In this document: positions 25,716 to 35,329 of the stretch, in pieces
How positions within the stretch are numbered: position 1 is the stretch's first letter
How the letters are laid out: every line of letters begins with the position of its first letter
Source of the DNA: Polaribacter sp.
GTDB taxonomy: Bacteria; Bacteroidota; Bacteroidia; Flavobacteriales; Flavobacteriaceae
Reading direction: 5' to 3'
Assembly: GCA_029245785.1 (NCBI GenBank)
Contig: JAQWOR010000033.1
Span: 1 to 57,014, forward strand
Length of the DNA stretch: 57,014 bases
Notes under the pieces: generated by a model
Seen by the model: the letters and a program-made list of their open reading frames with translations, nothing else
What the model was told of the DNA's origin: nothing
The model's database searches: none
Position numbers and translations under genes: made by a program

Positions 25716-26585
25716 ATGCATCTTATAGAGTCTCATAGCGTTCCATTACAAGAAAAACCTATTCGATTGCAAGAATACGCTGTGGGTATTTTTCATACCA
25801 TTCCTACAAAATCAGGGATTAAAAAAGCTCTTAAAAAAAAGTTACTATTCGTAGATGGAAATAATGCAACCACTGCCCTATTTATACATGGCAAAGAAAC
25901 GATTGAGCTCTATCAGCCTGAAACAAAAACAGCACTCAAAAAATTAATTTTACCACTACAAGTTCTGCTTGAAGATGCGTATTTGGCAATTGTCTACAAA
26001 CCCGCAGGAATATTGGTTAGCGGAAATGCATTTATAACCATTGCCAATGCATTAGAGCAAAACCTGCAAAAAAGTACACAAAAAGACGCTGTACGTCCGC
26101 AACCTGTACACCGCTTAGATTATTCAACTTCTGGGGTGTTGCTTATTGGAAAAACGAGCAGTGCAATTACAACGCTTAGCAAATTGTTTGAAAATAAAAA
26201 AATCCGAAAAACATATCATGCCATTACTATTGATACTATGAAACAACGAGGTATCATCAACGTTCCTATTGATAAAAAAGCAGCATATTCTGAGTTTGAA
26301 GTGTTGGCTTCTGAAATCTCAGAACGATTTTCAGTGTTGAATTTGATAAAACTCCACCCAAAAACAGGAAGAAAACATCAATTAAGAAAACACTTATCAA
26401 TTACAGGTAATCCAATTTTAGGAGATAAAGACTACGGAAAAGAGGAGCTAATTTTAAAAGGAAAAGGAATGTACTTGCATGCTACAAAGATAGAATTCGA
26501 ACATCCATTTACCAAAGAAACGATCTCAATCACAACGGAATTGCCTAAAAAATTTAGAAAAATTTTTCCGAATTGTAATCTGTGA
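25716..26585 (+). CDS. RluA-family RNA pseudouridine synthase
   Basis: A 289-residue enzyme. An N-terminal S4-like region (KSGIKKALKKKLLFVDG) precedes the catalytic domain: YLAIVYKPAGILVSG (near 88), HRLDYSTSGVLLIGK with the catalytic Asp (near 129), LIKLHPKTGRKHQLRKHL (near 209) and GNPILGDKDYG (near 230). The family converts uridine to pseudouridine in rRNA or tRNA; the target site is not predictable here. The gene ends in TGA, confirming that TGA is a stop codon in this genome. Confidence 0.92.
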   Translation: MHLIESHSVPLQEKPIRLQEYAVGIFHTIPTKSGIKKALKKKLLFVDGNNATTALFIHGKETIELYQPETKTALKKLILPLQVLLEDAYLAIVYKPAGILVSGNAFITIANALEQNLQKSTQKDAVRPQPVHRLDYSTSGVLLIGKTSSAITTLSKLFENKKIRKTYHAITIDTMKQRGIINVPIDKKAAYSEFEVLASEISERFSVLNLIKLHPKTGRKHQLRKHLSITGNPILGDKDYGKEELILKGKGMYLHATKIEFEHPFTKETISITTELPKKFRKIFPNCNL

Positions 26586-26642
26586 ACCTCAAACTATAAA
26601 TGTTTATATTTAACATTCTAATAAAACAACACATAGATTGAT

Positions 26643-27302
26643 ATGAAATCATACGAAAAATCAAAACTAAACAGAATACAACGTGGCGCCAACAGAGCAA
26701 CCTATGATGTTGAAAAAATAAACAACATTTTAGATGCAGGTTTTATTGGTTATGTAAGCTATATATACAACGACAGAGCGATTACCTTACCCATGGCTTA
26801 CGGTAGAAATGGCAACAAAATCTACTTGCACGGATCGCAAGGAAACAGAATGTTATTGGCACTTTTAGAAGCCAACGAAATAAGCATGACGGTGATGCAC
26901 TTAGACGCATTGGTGTTGGCAAGATCTGGATTGCACCACTCCGTAAATTACCGTTCTGCAACGCTATTTGGAACTGTAAAAAAACTAGAAAATCTGAAGG
27001 AAAAAGAAGCTGGACTACACTGTTTTATGGAACATATGATGAAAGGTAGATGGGACGGAATTAGAAAAATGCACCCTGAAGAACTAGACAGAACCTTAGT
27101 GGTAGAAATGGAAATTAAAACCGCCTCTGCAAAAGTTAGAGATGTTGGTGTGCAAGACGAACCAGAAGACTATAGTTTACCCGTTTGGGCTGGCTTAGTC
27201 CCTTTAAAACAAGTAGCAGAGACTCCTATCTCTGACAAAGAACTTCCTAAAAACATAGAAATACCAAAACATGTTTTAGACTATTATAAAGCCAATAAAT
27301 AG
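26643..27302 (+). CDS. PPOX-fold flavin-binding protein
   Basis: A 219-residue protein of the pyridoxamine 5'-phosphate oxidase-like split-barrel group. Typical segments are FIGYVSYIYNDRAITLPMAYGRNGNKIYLHGSQGNRML (split across strands, near 35-75), ARSGLHHSVNYRSATLFG (near 98-115) and VWAGLVPLKQVAETP (near 178). It resembles the NimA/flavin-nucleotide-binding family that binds FMN. It could reduce or bind flavin-dependent substrates; no antibiotic role can be claimed. Transcribed rightward, 57 nt after the pseudouridine synthase gene. Confidence 0.82.
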   Translation: MKSYEKSKLNRIQRGANRATYDVEKINNILDAGFIGYVSYIYNDRAITLPMAYGRNGNKIYLHGSQGNRMLLALLEANEISMTVMHLDALVLARSGLHHSVNYRSATLFGTVKKLENLKEKEAGLHCFMEHMMKGRWDGIRKMHPEELDRTLVVEMEIKTASAKVRDVGVQDEPEDYSLPVWAGLVPLKQVAETPISDKELPKNIEIPKHVLDYYKANK

Positions 27303-27338
27303 TAGTAAATTAGCTGCGCAATTGAATCAATCATAATA

Positions 27339-28025
27339 ATGAAAAAGCTTTTTAAAATTATCGGAATTCTTATCCTGGCAGTTGGCATTGCCATTGCTGC
27401 GTATTATTATGCAAATAATGAATCAGTACCTACAGGAAAACAAGGTGTTGAAGCAGATGCGTTGGCAACAAAAATGTTGCAAGCAATTAATCATGATGCG
27501 TATACAACAACCCGTTTTTTAGAATGGAGTTTCCGAGAAAGACATGTCTATAAATGGGACAAACAGCAGCATATTGTAGAAGTGCAATGGGCCAATATAA
27601 AAGCAATTTTACATACCAAATCTCCTGAAAAAAACAAACTTTTTGTTGATGGAGAGCTCACTGAAGATAAAGAACTTATCCAAAAAGCAATTGATTATTT
27701 TAACAATGACAGTTTTTGGTTAGTTGCTCCACATAAAGTTTTTGAAGACGGAATTGAGCGTCGTTTGGTAACTTACAATAACAAAAAAGCATTGTTAGTT
27801 ACCTATACGATTGGTGGCTCTACACCTGGAGACTCTTACTTATGGATTTTAGACGAAGATGGTTTACCTACAAGCTATAAAATGTGGGTTTCTATAATTC
27901 CGGCTGGCGGAATGGAAGCAACCTGGGATGATTGGATTACAACAGCATCTGGAACAAAATTGCCAACAACCCACAAAATTCTAAGTAGAGAATTAGACAT
28001 GGGCGATGTAAAAGGTTATCATTAA
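27339..28025 (+). CDS. Hypothetical membrane-anchored or exported protein
   Basis: I do not recognise a named family. The 228-residue product has one N-terminal hydrophobic segment (KKLFKIIGILILAVGIAIAAYYYA), then a soluble domain rich in Trp and aromatic residues (RFLEWSFRERHVYKWDKQQ, SFWLVAPHKVFEDG, YLWILDEDGLPTSYKMW). The domain looks like a periplasmic beta-rich fold, perhaps LolA-like, with cargo-binding use possible. It lies 15 nt before the AI-2E family gene and is probably co-transcribed with it. Confidence 0.7.
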   Translation: MKKLFKIIGILILAVGIAIAAYYYANNESVPTGKQGVEADALATKMLQAINHDAYTTTRFLEWSFRERHVYKWDKQQHIVEVQWANIKAILHTKSPEKNKLFVDGELTEDKELIQKAIDYFNNDSFWLVAPHKVFEDGIERRLVTYNNKKALLVTYTIGGSTPGDSYLWILDEDGLPTSYKMWVSIIPAGGMEATWDDWITTASGTKLPTTHKILSRELDMGDVKGYH

Positions 28026-28040
28026 TTGTAAATTTACTAC

Positions 28041-29123
28041 ATGAATTCAAAAATCATTTCTAACGGAATTTTAAGAGCATTGTCAATTGTTTTAGGCACT
28101 GTGCTGTTATTGTATTTTTTATACGTCGTACAATCGTTACTTATTTATATTCTCATCGCTGCCGTGATTTCTTTAATTGCAAGACCAGTCATTCGGTTTT
28201 TAAAAAGTAAATTAAAGTTTCCAAACACCTTGGCAGTACTCACTGCAATGTTTTTTTTGATAGGCATGCTTATTGGATTGATTGGAATGTTTATTCCTTT
28301 AGTGATTGAGCAAGGAGAAAGTTTATCTTTATTAAAAACAGATGAGCTACAAAAAAACTTACAGCATATCATTACTCAAATAAATGATTATTTTACAGCA
28401 CGCAATATCAATCTTTTAAGCGAACTGAAAAATGTTGACTTTATGGCTGGCTTTCAAGCCATTCCTAATTTATTAAACTCTGTTGCCGGCGCATTAGGTT
28501 CATTAAGTATTGGATTGTTTTCTGTATTGTTTATTTCATTTTTCTTTATGAAAGACAGCTACATCTTACACAAAGCCCTGCTTGTAATTGTACCAAATAA
28601 AAGTGAAGGGCGTTTTCAAAAATCTTTTGAAACCATTAACGGATTGCTTTCAAGATACTTTATCGGATTGGTTTTACAAATTTCCATTTTATTTATTTTG
28701 TACACAGTTATTTTACTGATTTTCGGAATTTCTAATGCAATTGTCATTGCTTTTCTATGCGCTTTACTAAACTTAATTCCGTATGTAGGACCTATGATTG
28801 GGGCTGTAATTATATTTTTACTATCAATGACAAGCAACCTTGGGCAAGACTTTCAAACCGAAATTTTACCCACAACCTCATATGTGATGATTGGGTACTT
28901 CATTGCGCAATTGATTGATAACTTCTTTAGCCAACCTTTTATTTTTTCAAAGACCACAAAATCGCATCCATTAGAAATTTTCTTAATTATTATTATTGGC
29001 GGATTGCTTTTTGGAGTGGTTGGAATGATTGTAGCCGTACCTTGTTACACGGCACTAAAAGTAATTTTAAAAGAATTTTTAGCAGACAATAAGATTGTAA
29101 AATCATTGACAAAGGATCTTTAA
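28041..29123 (+). CDS. AI-2E family transporter
   Basis: A 360-residue polytopic membrane protein with about eight helices. The N-terminal helix pair includes LLLYFLYVVQSLLIYILIAAV, a cytosolic-like amphipathic middle follows, and the C-terminal half has the family-typical LLNLIPYVGPMIGAVI (near 240) and QPFIFSKTTKSHPLEIFLIIIIGG (split; near 300-325). Members have been tied to quorum-signal or sodium-proton exchange in other bacteria. The name does not prove the substrate. Likely in one transcript with the upstream hypothetical gene. Confidence 0.87.
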   Translation: MNSKIISNGILRALSIVLGTVLLLYFLYVVQSLLIYILIAAVISLIARPVIRFLKSKLKFPNTLAVLTAMFFLIGMLIGLIGMFIPLVIEQGESLSLLKTDELQKNLQHIITQINDYFTARNINLLSELKNVDFMAGFQAIPNLLNSVAGALGSLSIGLFSVLFISFFFMKDSYILHKALLVIVPNKSEGRFQKSFETINGLLSRYFIGLVLQISILFILYTVILLIFGISNAIVIAFLCALLNLIPYVGPMIGAVIIFLLSMTSNLGQDFQTEILPTTSYVMIGYFIAQLIDNFFSQPFIFSKTTKSHPLEIFLIIIIGGLLFGVVGMIVAVPCYTALKVILKEFLADNKIVKSLTKDL

Positions 29124-29257
29124 GTTTTAACATCAAAAAGTTATATTTTGTGAAACTCAGTGCTGCTTTGTGTGACTTTGTGAGACAGCATTGATACATC
29201 AAAAATCAAAATGTGGCACCTTAAAAAAGAAGGACACTCTAAATAAAAGAGTAAAAA

Positions 29258-30460
29258 TTGAATACAAAAAAGAATGATTTGAATTTAGCTATTCTACACA
29301 AAAACATACAGGAATTTATTTCCAATAACTTAAAAACAGACCTTACAACACTGATTTTAAAAGGAAGCCCGTTTGATACGGTCTCTATACAAGAACTAGC
29401 TACACAGATTGTTTCTAAAAAAAAATCATCAAAAAAACTCCCAACTTGGTTTTCTACTAAAAACATCTATTATCCACCAACATTAAACATCGAGCAAAGC
29501 TCTTCAGAAATAACGGCAGAGTATAAGTCGAGTCTTATTTCTGGAACATCACTGATTGATATTACAGGTGGCTTTGGTATTGATGCCCACGCCTTTTCTA
29601 AACAGATACAAGAAGTAACACATTGCGAGATTAATTCAGATCTATCAAGTATTGTAGCACATAATTACAAACAATTAGGAGTAAAAAATATCTGTACTGT
29701 TTCTGGTGATGGAATCGCATACTTAAAAAGCACTGCTAAAAACTTTGGCTGTATATACATAGATCCCTCTCGTAGAAATGAGGCAAAAGGAAAAGTCTTT
29801 TTATTAAAAGATTGCCTACCAAATGTACCTGAAAATTTAGATTTTCTGTTTTCAAAATCAACAAGTATTCTTATTAAAAACTCTCCGATTTTAGACATTA
29901 CAAGTGCCATAAATGAACTGATTTTTGTCAAAGAAATTCATATTATAGCAGTACATAATGAAGTAAAAGAATTGTTGTTTTTATTAGAAAAAGACCATAT
30001 TAAAAACATTCAAATAAAAACCATCAACGTTCAGAAAGATACCCGACAAGAATTCCAATTTACAATTAACAAAGAGGCTGTTTCAACTTATTCAAAGCCT
30101 CTCTCCTACTTATACGAACCCAATGCAGCCATATTAAAATCTGGTGGATTTCATCAAATATCACAGCAATTAACTGTTTTTAAACTGCACCAACACTCGC
30201 ATTTATACACCTCTACAAAACACATTGAATTTCCTGGAAGAGTTTTTAAAATTAAACAGGTCATGCCCTATGATAAAAAACAACTTAAAAAACTCTTAAA
30301 AGATGGAAAAGCAAATATCACAACACGCAACTTTCCCGAAACAGTTGCTCAAATCAGAAAAAAGACAGCACTAAAAGACGGAGGACATCACTATTTATTT
30401 TTTACAACAGATTTAAACAATAAACCTGTGGTTATTATTTCTACGCAAATCTTTAGATAA
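29258..30460 (+). CDS. Class I SAM-dependent methyltransferase (THUMP-like domain)
   Basis: A 400-residue protein beginning, by the only sensible in-frame start, with TTG at 29258 (product MNTKKNDLNLAIL). No in-frame ATG occurs before the conserved region, and the nearby ATG at 29274 is out of frame. The Rossmann domain has LIDITGGFGIDAHAFS (near 98), the acidic-loop EINSDL (near 119) and IYIDPSRRN (near 165), a DPxRR form seen in RNA methyltransferases. The C-terminal part resembles the THUMP-like domain of this Bacteroidota family. The target is unknown, probably RNA. The formate dehydrogenase locus follows 42 nt later. Confidence 0.8.
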   Translation: MNTKKNDLNLAILHKNIQEFISNNLKTDLTTLILKGSPFDTVSIQELATQIVSKKKSSKKLPTWFSTKNIYYPPTLNIEQSSSEITAEYKSSLISGTSLIDITGGFGIDAHAFSKQIQEVTHCEINSDLSSIVAHNYKQLGVKNICTVSGDGIAYLKSTAKNFGCIYIDPSRRNEAKGKVFLLKDCLPNVPENLDFLFSKSTSILIKNSPILDITSAINELIFVKEIHIIAVHNEVKELLFLLEKDHIKNIQIKTINVQKDTRQEFQFTINKEAVSTYSKPLSYLYEPNAAILKSGGFHQISQQLTVFKLHQHSHLYTSTKHIEFPGRVFKIKQVMPYDKKQLKKLLKDGKANITTRNFPETVAQIRKKTALKDGGHHYLFFTTDLNNKPVVIISTQIFR

Positions 30461-30502
30461 CCTTTAAAATTTCATTAAATTTAGCCTTTATTATACTTTA
30501 TA

Positions 30503-32122
30503 ATGGCAAACAAAAATATTCGTACATTATCATCAAGAAAAGAGTTGGATGACAACCTTTTTGAAAACATTGCTAAAGCCTCTCAACAAATCGATTCAAA
30601 AGAGGAGTTGCAGGACATTTCGAAACGCTTTCTAATTGACGACTCTGTAGTGCTAGGCACACGTACTTTTTATGATTTTACACGAGAAGAAAATCAACAT
30701 AAAAAAATACATGTCTGTAGTGGAACCGCTTGCATGGTTGCAAATAGCCAACAGAATCTACGTACAAATTTAGAAACTCATTTTAATGCTGACCAAATTG
30801 GCCATGCCGCCTGTGTTGGTCGCTGTCATACAAACAATGCATTTATGTATGATGACAAAACCTACAATGCAGACTCTAAAGAGCTACTGGAGCAGATTAT
30901 TACAAAGAAAGAATATCAAAAAAACCAATATACCGTTGCAAGTAATACAACACCTATTTTAACATCTAAAATTGGAGATCTTGCAGCGTTTTATCAATTG
31001 GCAGCAACACATAAAGACCATGCAAAAAACACCATTCAAGAATTAAAAATTTCAAATTTACGTGGACGTGGTGGTGCAGGTTTTCCTTTTTGGTTCAAAC
31101 TAGACGCAGTCATTAAAGAAAACAATGAACAGAAATACATTGTTTGCAACGCAGATGAAGGAGATCCTGGTGCCTATTCTGATATGTATTTGATGGAACA
31201 GCAAGCCCACAAAGTACTCTTTGGAATGTACATGGCTGGGTTGACTGTTGGCGCCAATACAGGAGTTTTATACATCAGAGGAGAATACCCAGATTCGGTA
31301 AAAATTGTTGCTGATACAATTACTGAATTGAAAGAGAAAAATTTAATCGGCGATTTTAAATTTAAAATAATTCGTGGCCAAGGGTCTTATATTTGTGGAG
31401 AAGAAACCGCATTACTAAACTCGATAGAAGGCTTACGTCCAGAAGTAAGAGTTCGCCCTCCATATCCAGCACAATATGGGCTGTATGGAAAACCAACCGT
31501 ATTGAGCAATGTAGAAACCTTTGCAAATATTCATTGGATCTTAGAAAACGGAGGTGCTGCATATGCCGCATTAGGAACCCAACAATCTACAGGAACAAAA
31601 TTGGTATCTTTAGATAGCTTTTTTAACACACCCGGAATGTATGAAATTGAAATGGGAACCCCTTTGCAAACTATTTTTGATGAATTTGGAAACGGGTTTA
31701 AATCTGAAATAAAAGCATTGCAAATTGGGGGTCCATTGGGTGGAATTGTACCTATGCATAAAACAACAGAATTGACCTTAGATTTTGAATCTTTAAACGA
31801 CAATGGATTTTTATTAGGACATGCCAGTTTTGTATCGATTCCTGTTGATTTTCCGCTAGTGAAATTTTTAGAACATCTGCTAGAATTTACTGCAGATGAA
31901 TCTTGTGGAAAATGCTATCCGTGTAGAATCGGTTCTCATAGAGGAATGGAGCTGTTACAAAAGGCACAAAATTCAGACTATAAAATTGACAGACAATTAT
32001 TTGATGACCTTTTAGAAACTTTAGAAATAGGTTCTTTGTGTGCATTGGGTGGAGGGATTCCGCTTCCTGTTAAAAATGCATTGCACTATTTTGATGATGA
32101 ATTGAAACGTTATTTTAATTAA
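30503..32122 (+). CDS. NAD-linked formate dehydrogenase beta subunit (fused NuoE/NuoF type)
   Basis: A 539-residue fusion. The N-terminal thioredoxin-like [2Fe-2S] part has the cysteine pairs in HVCSGTACMV (near 70) and HAACVGRCHT (near 101). The NuoF part has the NADH site GRGGAGFPFWFK (near 193), the FMN site CNADEGDPGAYSD (near 215) and QGSYICGEETALLNSIEG (near 293). The [4Fe-4S] motif ESCGKCYPCRIGS is near 470. It would pass electrons from the molybdenum subunit to NAD+. The large subunit follows after an intervening GxxExxY gene. Confidence 0.9.
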   Translation: MANKNIRTLSSRKELDDNLFENIAKASQQIDSKEELQDISKRFLIDDSVVLGTRTFYDFTREENQHKKIHVCSGTACMVANSQQNLRTNLETHFNADQIGHAACVGRCHTNNAFMYDDKTYNADSKELLEQIITKKEYQKNQYTVASNTTPILTSKIGDLAAFYQLAATHKDHAKNTIQELKISNLRGRGGAGFPFWFKLDAVIKENNEQKYIVCNADEGDPGAYSDMYLMEQQAHKVLFGMYMAGLTVGANTGVLYIRGEYPDSVKIVADTITELKEKNLIGDFKFKIIRGQGSYICGEETALLNSIEGLRPEVRVRPPYPAQYGLYGKPTVLSNVETFANIHWILENGGAAYAALGTQQSTGTKLVSLDSFFNTPGMYEIEMGTPLQTIFDEFGNGFKSEIKALQIGGPLGGIVPMHKTTELTLDFESLNDNGFLLGHASFVSIPVDFPLVKFLEHLLEFTADESCGKCYPCRIGSHRGMELLQKAQNSDYKIDRQLFDDLLETLEIGSLCALGGGIPLPVKNALHYFDDELKRYFN

Positions 32123-32130
32123 AAAAAGAA

Positions 32131-32594
32131 AACCGCTAAGAACGCTAGGATTTTGCAAAGAACGCTATGAAAAACTCAAAACTGACTGAGAATGAAATTT
32201 CAAAAATCATTTTTGATGCTGCATTAAAAGTCCATAAAGTATTAGGCCCTGGGTTATTAGAAAGCTCATACGAAGAATGTTTATTTTACGAATTAAAAAA
32301 AACAGGTTTAAAAATCGAAAAACAAAAAGCGTTACCTTTAGTATATGAAGAAGTGAAATTGGATATAGGGTATAGGATTGATTTGATTGTTGAAAATAAA
32401 GTTATCATAGAATTAAAAGCTGTTGAAATGCTACATGATGTTCATTTAGCACAAGTTTTAACCTATTTAAAATTATCAAACTGTAAATTAGGCATGCTAA
32501 TCAATTTCAATGTATTATTAATAAAAAACGGCATTAGAAGAGTCGTAAATAACCTATAGCGAACATCGCGTAATTCTTTGCGCCCTTTGCGGTT
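32131..32594. mobile_element. Candidate GxxExxY mini-element with imperfect inverted repeats
   Basis: The left end (32131-32168) reads AACCGCTAAGAACGCTAGG and holds AAGAACGCTA twice, 20 nt apart, the second overlapping the start codon. The right end (to 32594), reverse complemented, reads AACCGCAAAGGGCGCAAAG. The ends agree at about 14 of the first 19 positions. The enclosed segment holds one gene and lies between two subunits of one enzyme. No recombinase or target-site duplication is evident. Confidence 0.45.
32167..32559 (+). CDS. GxxExxY family protein (PD-(D/E)XK nuclease-like)
   Basis: A 130-residue protein. The name-giving motif GPGLLESSYEECL lies near residues 28-40. The nuclease-like core follows: YRIDLIVENKVIIELKAVE (near 79-97), where Asp, Glu and Lys fit a D-ExK metal site, then HLAQVLTYLKLSNCKLGMLINFN. 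Pfam places the family with PD-(D/E)XK nucleases (PDDEXK_3), but no biological role is established to my knowledge. Here it separates two formate dehydrogenase genes, with flanking repeats, which suggests insertion. Codon use looks like the host's. Confidence 0.88.
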   Translation: MKNSKLTENEISKIIFDAALKVHKVLGPGLLESSYEECLFYELKKTGLKIEKQKALPLVYEEVKLDIGYRIDLIVENKVIIELKAVEMLHDVHLAQVLTYLKLSNCKLGMLINFNVLLIKNGIRRVVNNL

Positions 32595-32605
32595 AATGAA
32601 CAAGT

Positions 32606-35320
32606 ATGAAAGCATATATAAACAACATAGCGCACCCAATAGCACAAGGTGAAACCATTTTAGAGTTTGTTCGCAGAATTGAAGCAGATAAAAATGCCAT
32701 TCCAACAATGTGTCAAGACGATCGTTTAGAAAATTTTGGCTCGTGTAGAGTCTGCTCTGTAGAAGTTGCCCGTGAAAAAGATGGACCAACAAGAACCATG
32801 GCTTCTTGCCATACTCCTATTTCAGAAGGCTTATACATTTATCACAATACAGAAAAAATGCAACGCCTGCGTAAAAATATTGTTGAGCTGGTATTGTCTG
32901 ATTATCCTGATGATAAAATTTACCCTCCAAAAAACAAAAAAGCAACGCCTTTTCAAGAAACCATTGCCCACATCGGAATTCCGAATGTTCGATATCCAGA
33001 AGGCGACAATCATTTAGATACCAAACCCGACAAGTCACATCCGTATATCAAGTCAGACTTATCACAGTGCATCAATTGTTTTCGATGCGTTAGAGCTTGC
33101 GAAGAAATTCAAGGAGAAATGGTTCTCGGAATGTCTGGAAGAGGATTTGCCACAAATATCATCAAAGGATTTGATGAATCTTTTGATGAATCTGCCTGTG
33201 TTTCTTGTGGTGCCTGCGTACAAACCTGTCCAACTGAAGCATTGACTGATGTCTTTGAAACCAAAACATTAATTGCCGATAAAACCGTGCGTACAACCTG
33301 TACCTATTGTGGTGTTGGTTGTCAATTAGAAGTTGCTGTAATTGATGGAAAAATTAAAGGAATTCAAGCCCCTGAAACTGCCGAAGTAAATGAAGGGCAC
33401 ACCTGTTTAAAAGGGCGTTTTGCATTTCAGTTTTACAACCATCCAGATCGTTTACGCGAACCCATGATTCGTAAAAACGGAACATTAGAAGTTGTTACTT
33501 GGGATGAAGCTTATAATTTTATTGCAGAAAAACTCATCAGTATAAAAAACAAGTACGGAACTGATGCCATTGGCGGAATTTCATCATCAAGAGCCACCAA
33601 TGAAGAAAATTATTTAATGCAAAAAATGATTCGTGTTGCCATTGGAACAAACAATATAGATGGCTGCGCACGCGTATGCCACGCTCCTACTGCTATGGGA
33701 ATGCAACAATCTTTTGGAACTGGTGCTGCCACCAACTCTGTAGAAGATTTAAAGCATACAGATGCCATTTTCTTATTTGGAGCAAATCCTGTAAAAGGGC
33801 ATCCCGTTACAGGAGCAAAAATAAAACAAGCCTTTATGAAAGGGGTTACCTCAATTGTGGTAGATCCTGTAAAAACGGTATTATCAGAATTGGCAACCTA
33901 TCATTTGCAATTAAGGCCGGGAACCAATGTGGCTATTTTAAACATGATGGCGCATTATATTATTACCGATAATTTAGTCAATACACATTTTATCTCTTCC
34001 TATACAGAAAAGTATGAGAAATTTAAAAGCCATGTGGTTGGTTTAGATATGGATGAATTGGCAACACTCACGGGTGTTTCAAAAGAATTGGTTCGCAAAG
34101 CAGCCCATGCCTATGCCAAAGCAGATAGAGCAATGGAGTTTCATGGTTTAGGAGTCACCGAACACTACCAAGGAACAAAAACCATTATGTTGCTATCTAA
34201 CTTGGCTATGATGACCGGAAATATTGGTAAAAATGGCGTAGGTCTGAATCCGCTTCGTGGGCAAAACAATGTTCAAGGAGCTGCTGATATGGGCGTACAA
34301 CCACATCAAGGTGCCGGATATATGGATATCAATAAGCCTGACGTACAACGCTATTATGCAGAAAAATATGGTGTGGAGAAAATGCCAGAAAAAGAAGGTT
34401 ATAAAATTCCAGAAATGTTAGATGCTGCTCTTGATGGAAACATCAAAGCATTGTATATTATGGGTGAAGATACCATCATGACAGATCCTAATACAAATCA
34501 TAGCATCAAAGCATTTGAAAAATTAGAACTGATTGTGGTACAAGAATTATTTATGACTGCTACTACAGAAATGGCACATGTTGTATTGCCTGCTTCTTCT
34601 TATTTTGAAAAAAATGGAACTTTTACAAATGGAGAACGTAGAGTACAGCGTGTAAACAAAGTGATTGAACCAATAGGAAACACAAAACCTGATGGGCAAA
34701 TTATTATTGATATGATGAGCAAATTGGGCTATGATCAACCAACAGGGCTTATCTATGATGCAGAAAAAATTATTGAAGAAATTGCAGATGTAATTCCGTT
34801 TATGAAAGGCTTAACTTGGGATCGTTTAGGAAAAAACGGATTGCAATGGCCTATAAAAGAATATGGAACAGATACTAAAATGCTACATATAGATGGCGCA
34901 TTTAAAAAAGGGATTGGAACTTTTCATCATTTCGATTTTGAAGAATCTCCAGAAATTCTAGAGCACGGAAAACAATATCCTTTTATATTGACTACAGGTA
35001 GAGAATTGGAACATTACAACTCTGGAACCATGACTCGTAGAACTAAAAACCAAAAAATACTCTCAAAAGATGTACTAGAAGTACACCCAAAAGATGCCAT
35101 TAAAAAAGGAATTGATGACCATGAACTTGTTCGTATATTTTCTGACAGAGGATCGGTGAATATTCATGTAAAATATTCAAAAAATGTAAAAAAAGGCATT
35201 TTAAGAACCACCTTTCATCAACCCGATGTATTTATCAATATCATTACTGGAAGTGTTGGAGACAAAACAACCATGACTCCTGAATACAAGGTCGTTGCTG
35301 TAGATTTTGAAAAAATTTAA
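32606..35320 (+). CDS. fdhA: Formate dehydrogenase alpha subunit (molybdopterin, NuoG-like N-terminus)
   Basis: A 904-residue iron-sulfur molybdoenzyme. In order: a [2Fe-2S] domain (MCQDDRLENFGSCRVCSVEV near 32-51); two ferredoxin clusters (CINCFRCVRACEE near 155, CVSCGACVQTCP near 198); the MopB [4Fe-4S] motif TCTYCGVGC (near 231); and the active-site region CARVCHAP, where Cys358 replaces selenocysteine. The C-terminal molydop-binding domain has LTTGRELEHYNSGTMTRRT. It oxidises formate to CO2 and passes electrons to the NuoF-like partner. The start ATG lies only 12 nt beyond the right end of the GxxExxY element. Confidence 0.93.
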   Translation: MKAYINNIAHPIAQGETILEFVRRIEADKNAIPTMCQDDRLENFGSCRVCSVEVAREKDGPTRTMASCHTPISEGLYIYHNTEKMQRLRKNIVELVLSDYPDDKIYPPKNKKATPFQETIAHIGIPNVRYPEGDNHLDTKPDKSHPYIKSDLSQCINCFRCVRACEEIQGEMVLGMSGRGFATNIIKGFDESFDESACVSCGACVQTCPTEALTDVFETKTLIADKTVRTTCTYCGVGCQLEVAVIDGKIKGIQAPETAEVNEGHTCLKGRFAFQFYNHPDRLREPMIRKNGTLEVVTWDEAYNFIAEKLISIKNKYGTDAIGGISSSRATNEENYLMQKMIRVAIGTNNIDGCARVCHAPTAMGMQQSFGTGAATNSVEDLKHTDAIFLFGANPVKGHPVTGAKIKQAFMKGVTSIVVDPVKTVLSELATYHLQLRPGTNVAILNMMAHYIITDNLVNTHFISSYTEKYEKFKSHVVGLDMDELATLTGVSKELVRKAAHAYAKADRAMEFHGLGVTEHYQGTKTIMLLSNLAMMTGNIGKNGVGLNPLRGQNNVQGAADMGVQPHQGAGYMDINKPDVQRYYAEKYGVEKMPEKEGYKIPEMLDAALDGNIKALYIMGEDTIMTDPNTNHSIKAFEKLELIVVQELFMTATTEMAHVVLPASSYFEKNGTFTNGERRVQRVNKVIEPIGNTKPDGQIIIDMMSKLGYDQPTGLIYDAEKIIEEIADVIPFMKGLTWDRLGKNGLQWPIKEYGTDTKMLHIDGAFKKGIGTFHHFDFEESPEILEHGKQYPFILTTGRELEHYNSGTMTRRTKNQKILSKDVLEVHPKDAIKKGIDDHELVRIFSDRGSVNIHVKYSKNVKKGILRTTFHQPDVFINIITGSVGDKTTMTPEYKVVAVDFEKI

Positions 35321-35329
35321 ACCGATCTC

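Noticed and set aside
29148..29187. CTTTGTG/GTGACTTTGTG-type phrase after the AI-2E gene as another GxxExxY end
   Set aside because: It resembles the short repeats that often flank GxxExxY genes, but no partner end and no gene are present, so nothing beyond a scattered repeat can be supported.
29274..29276. ATG near the methyltransferase start
   Set aside because: It is out of frame; the frame can only start at TTG 29258 or further inside.
33677..33679. Selenocysteine in formate dehydrogenase
   Set aside because: The codon at the active-site position is TGC (Cys358), so the enzyme is the Cys form.
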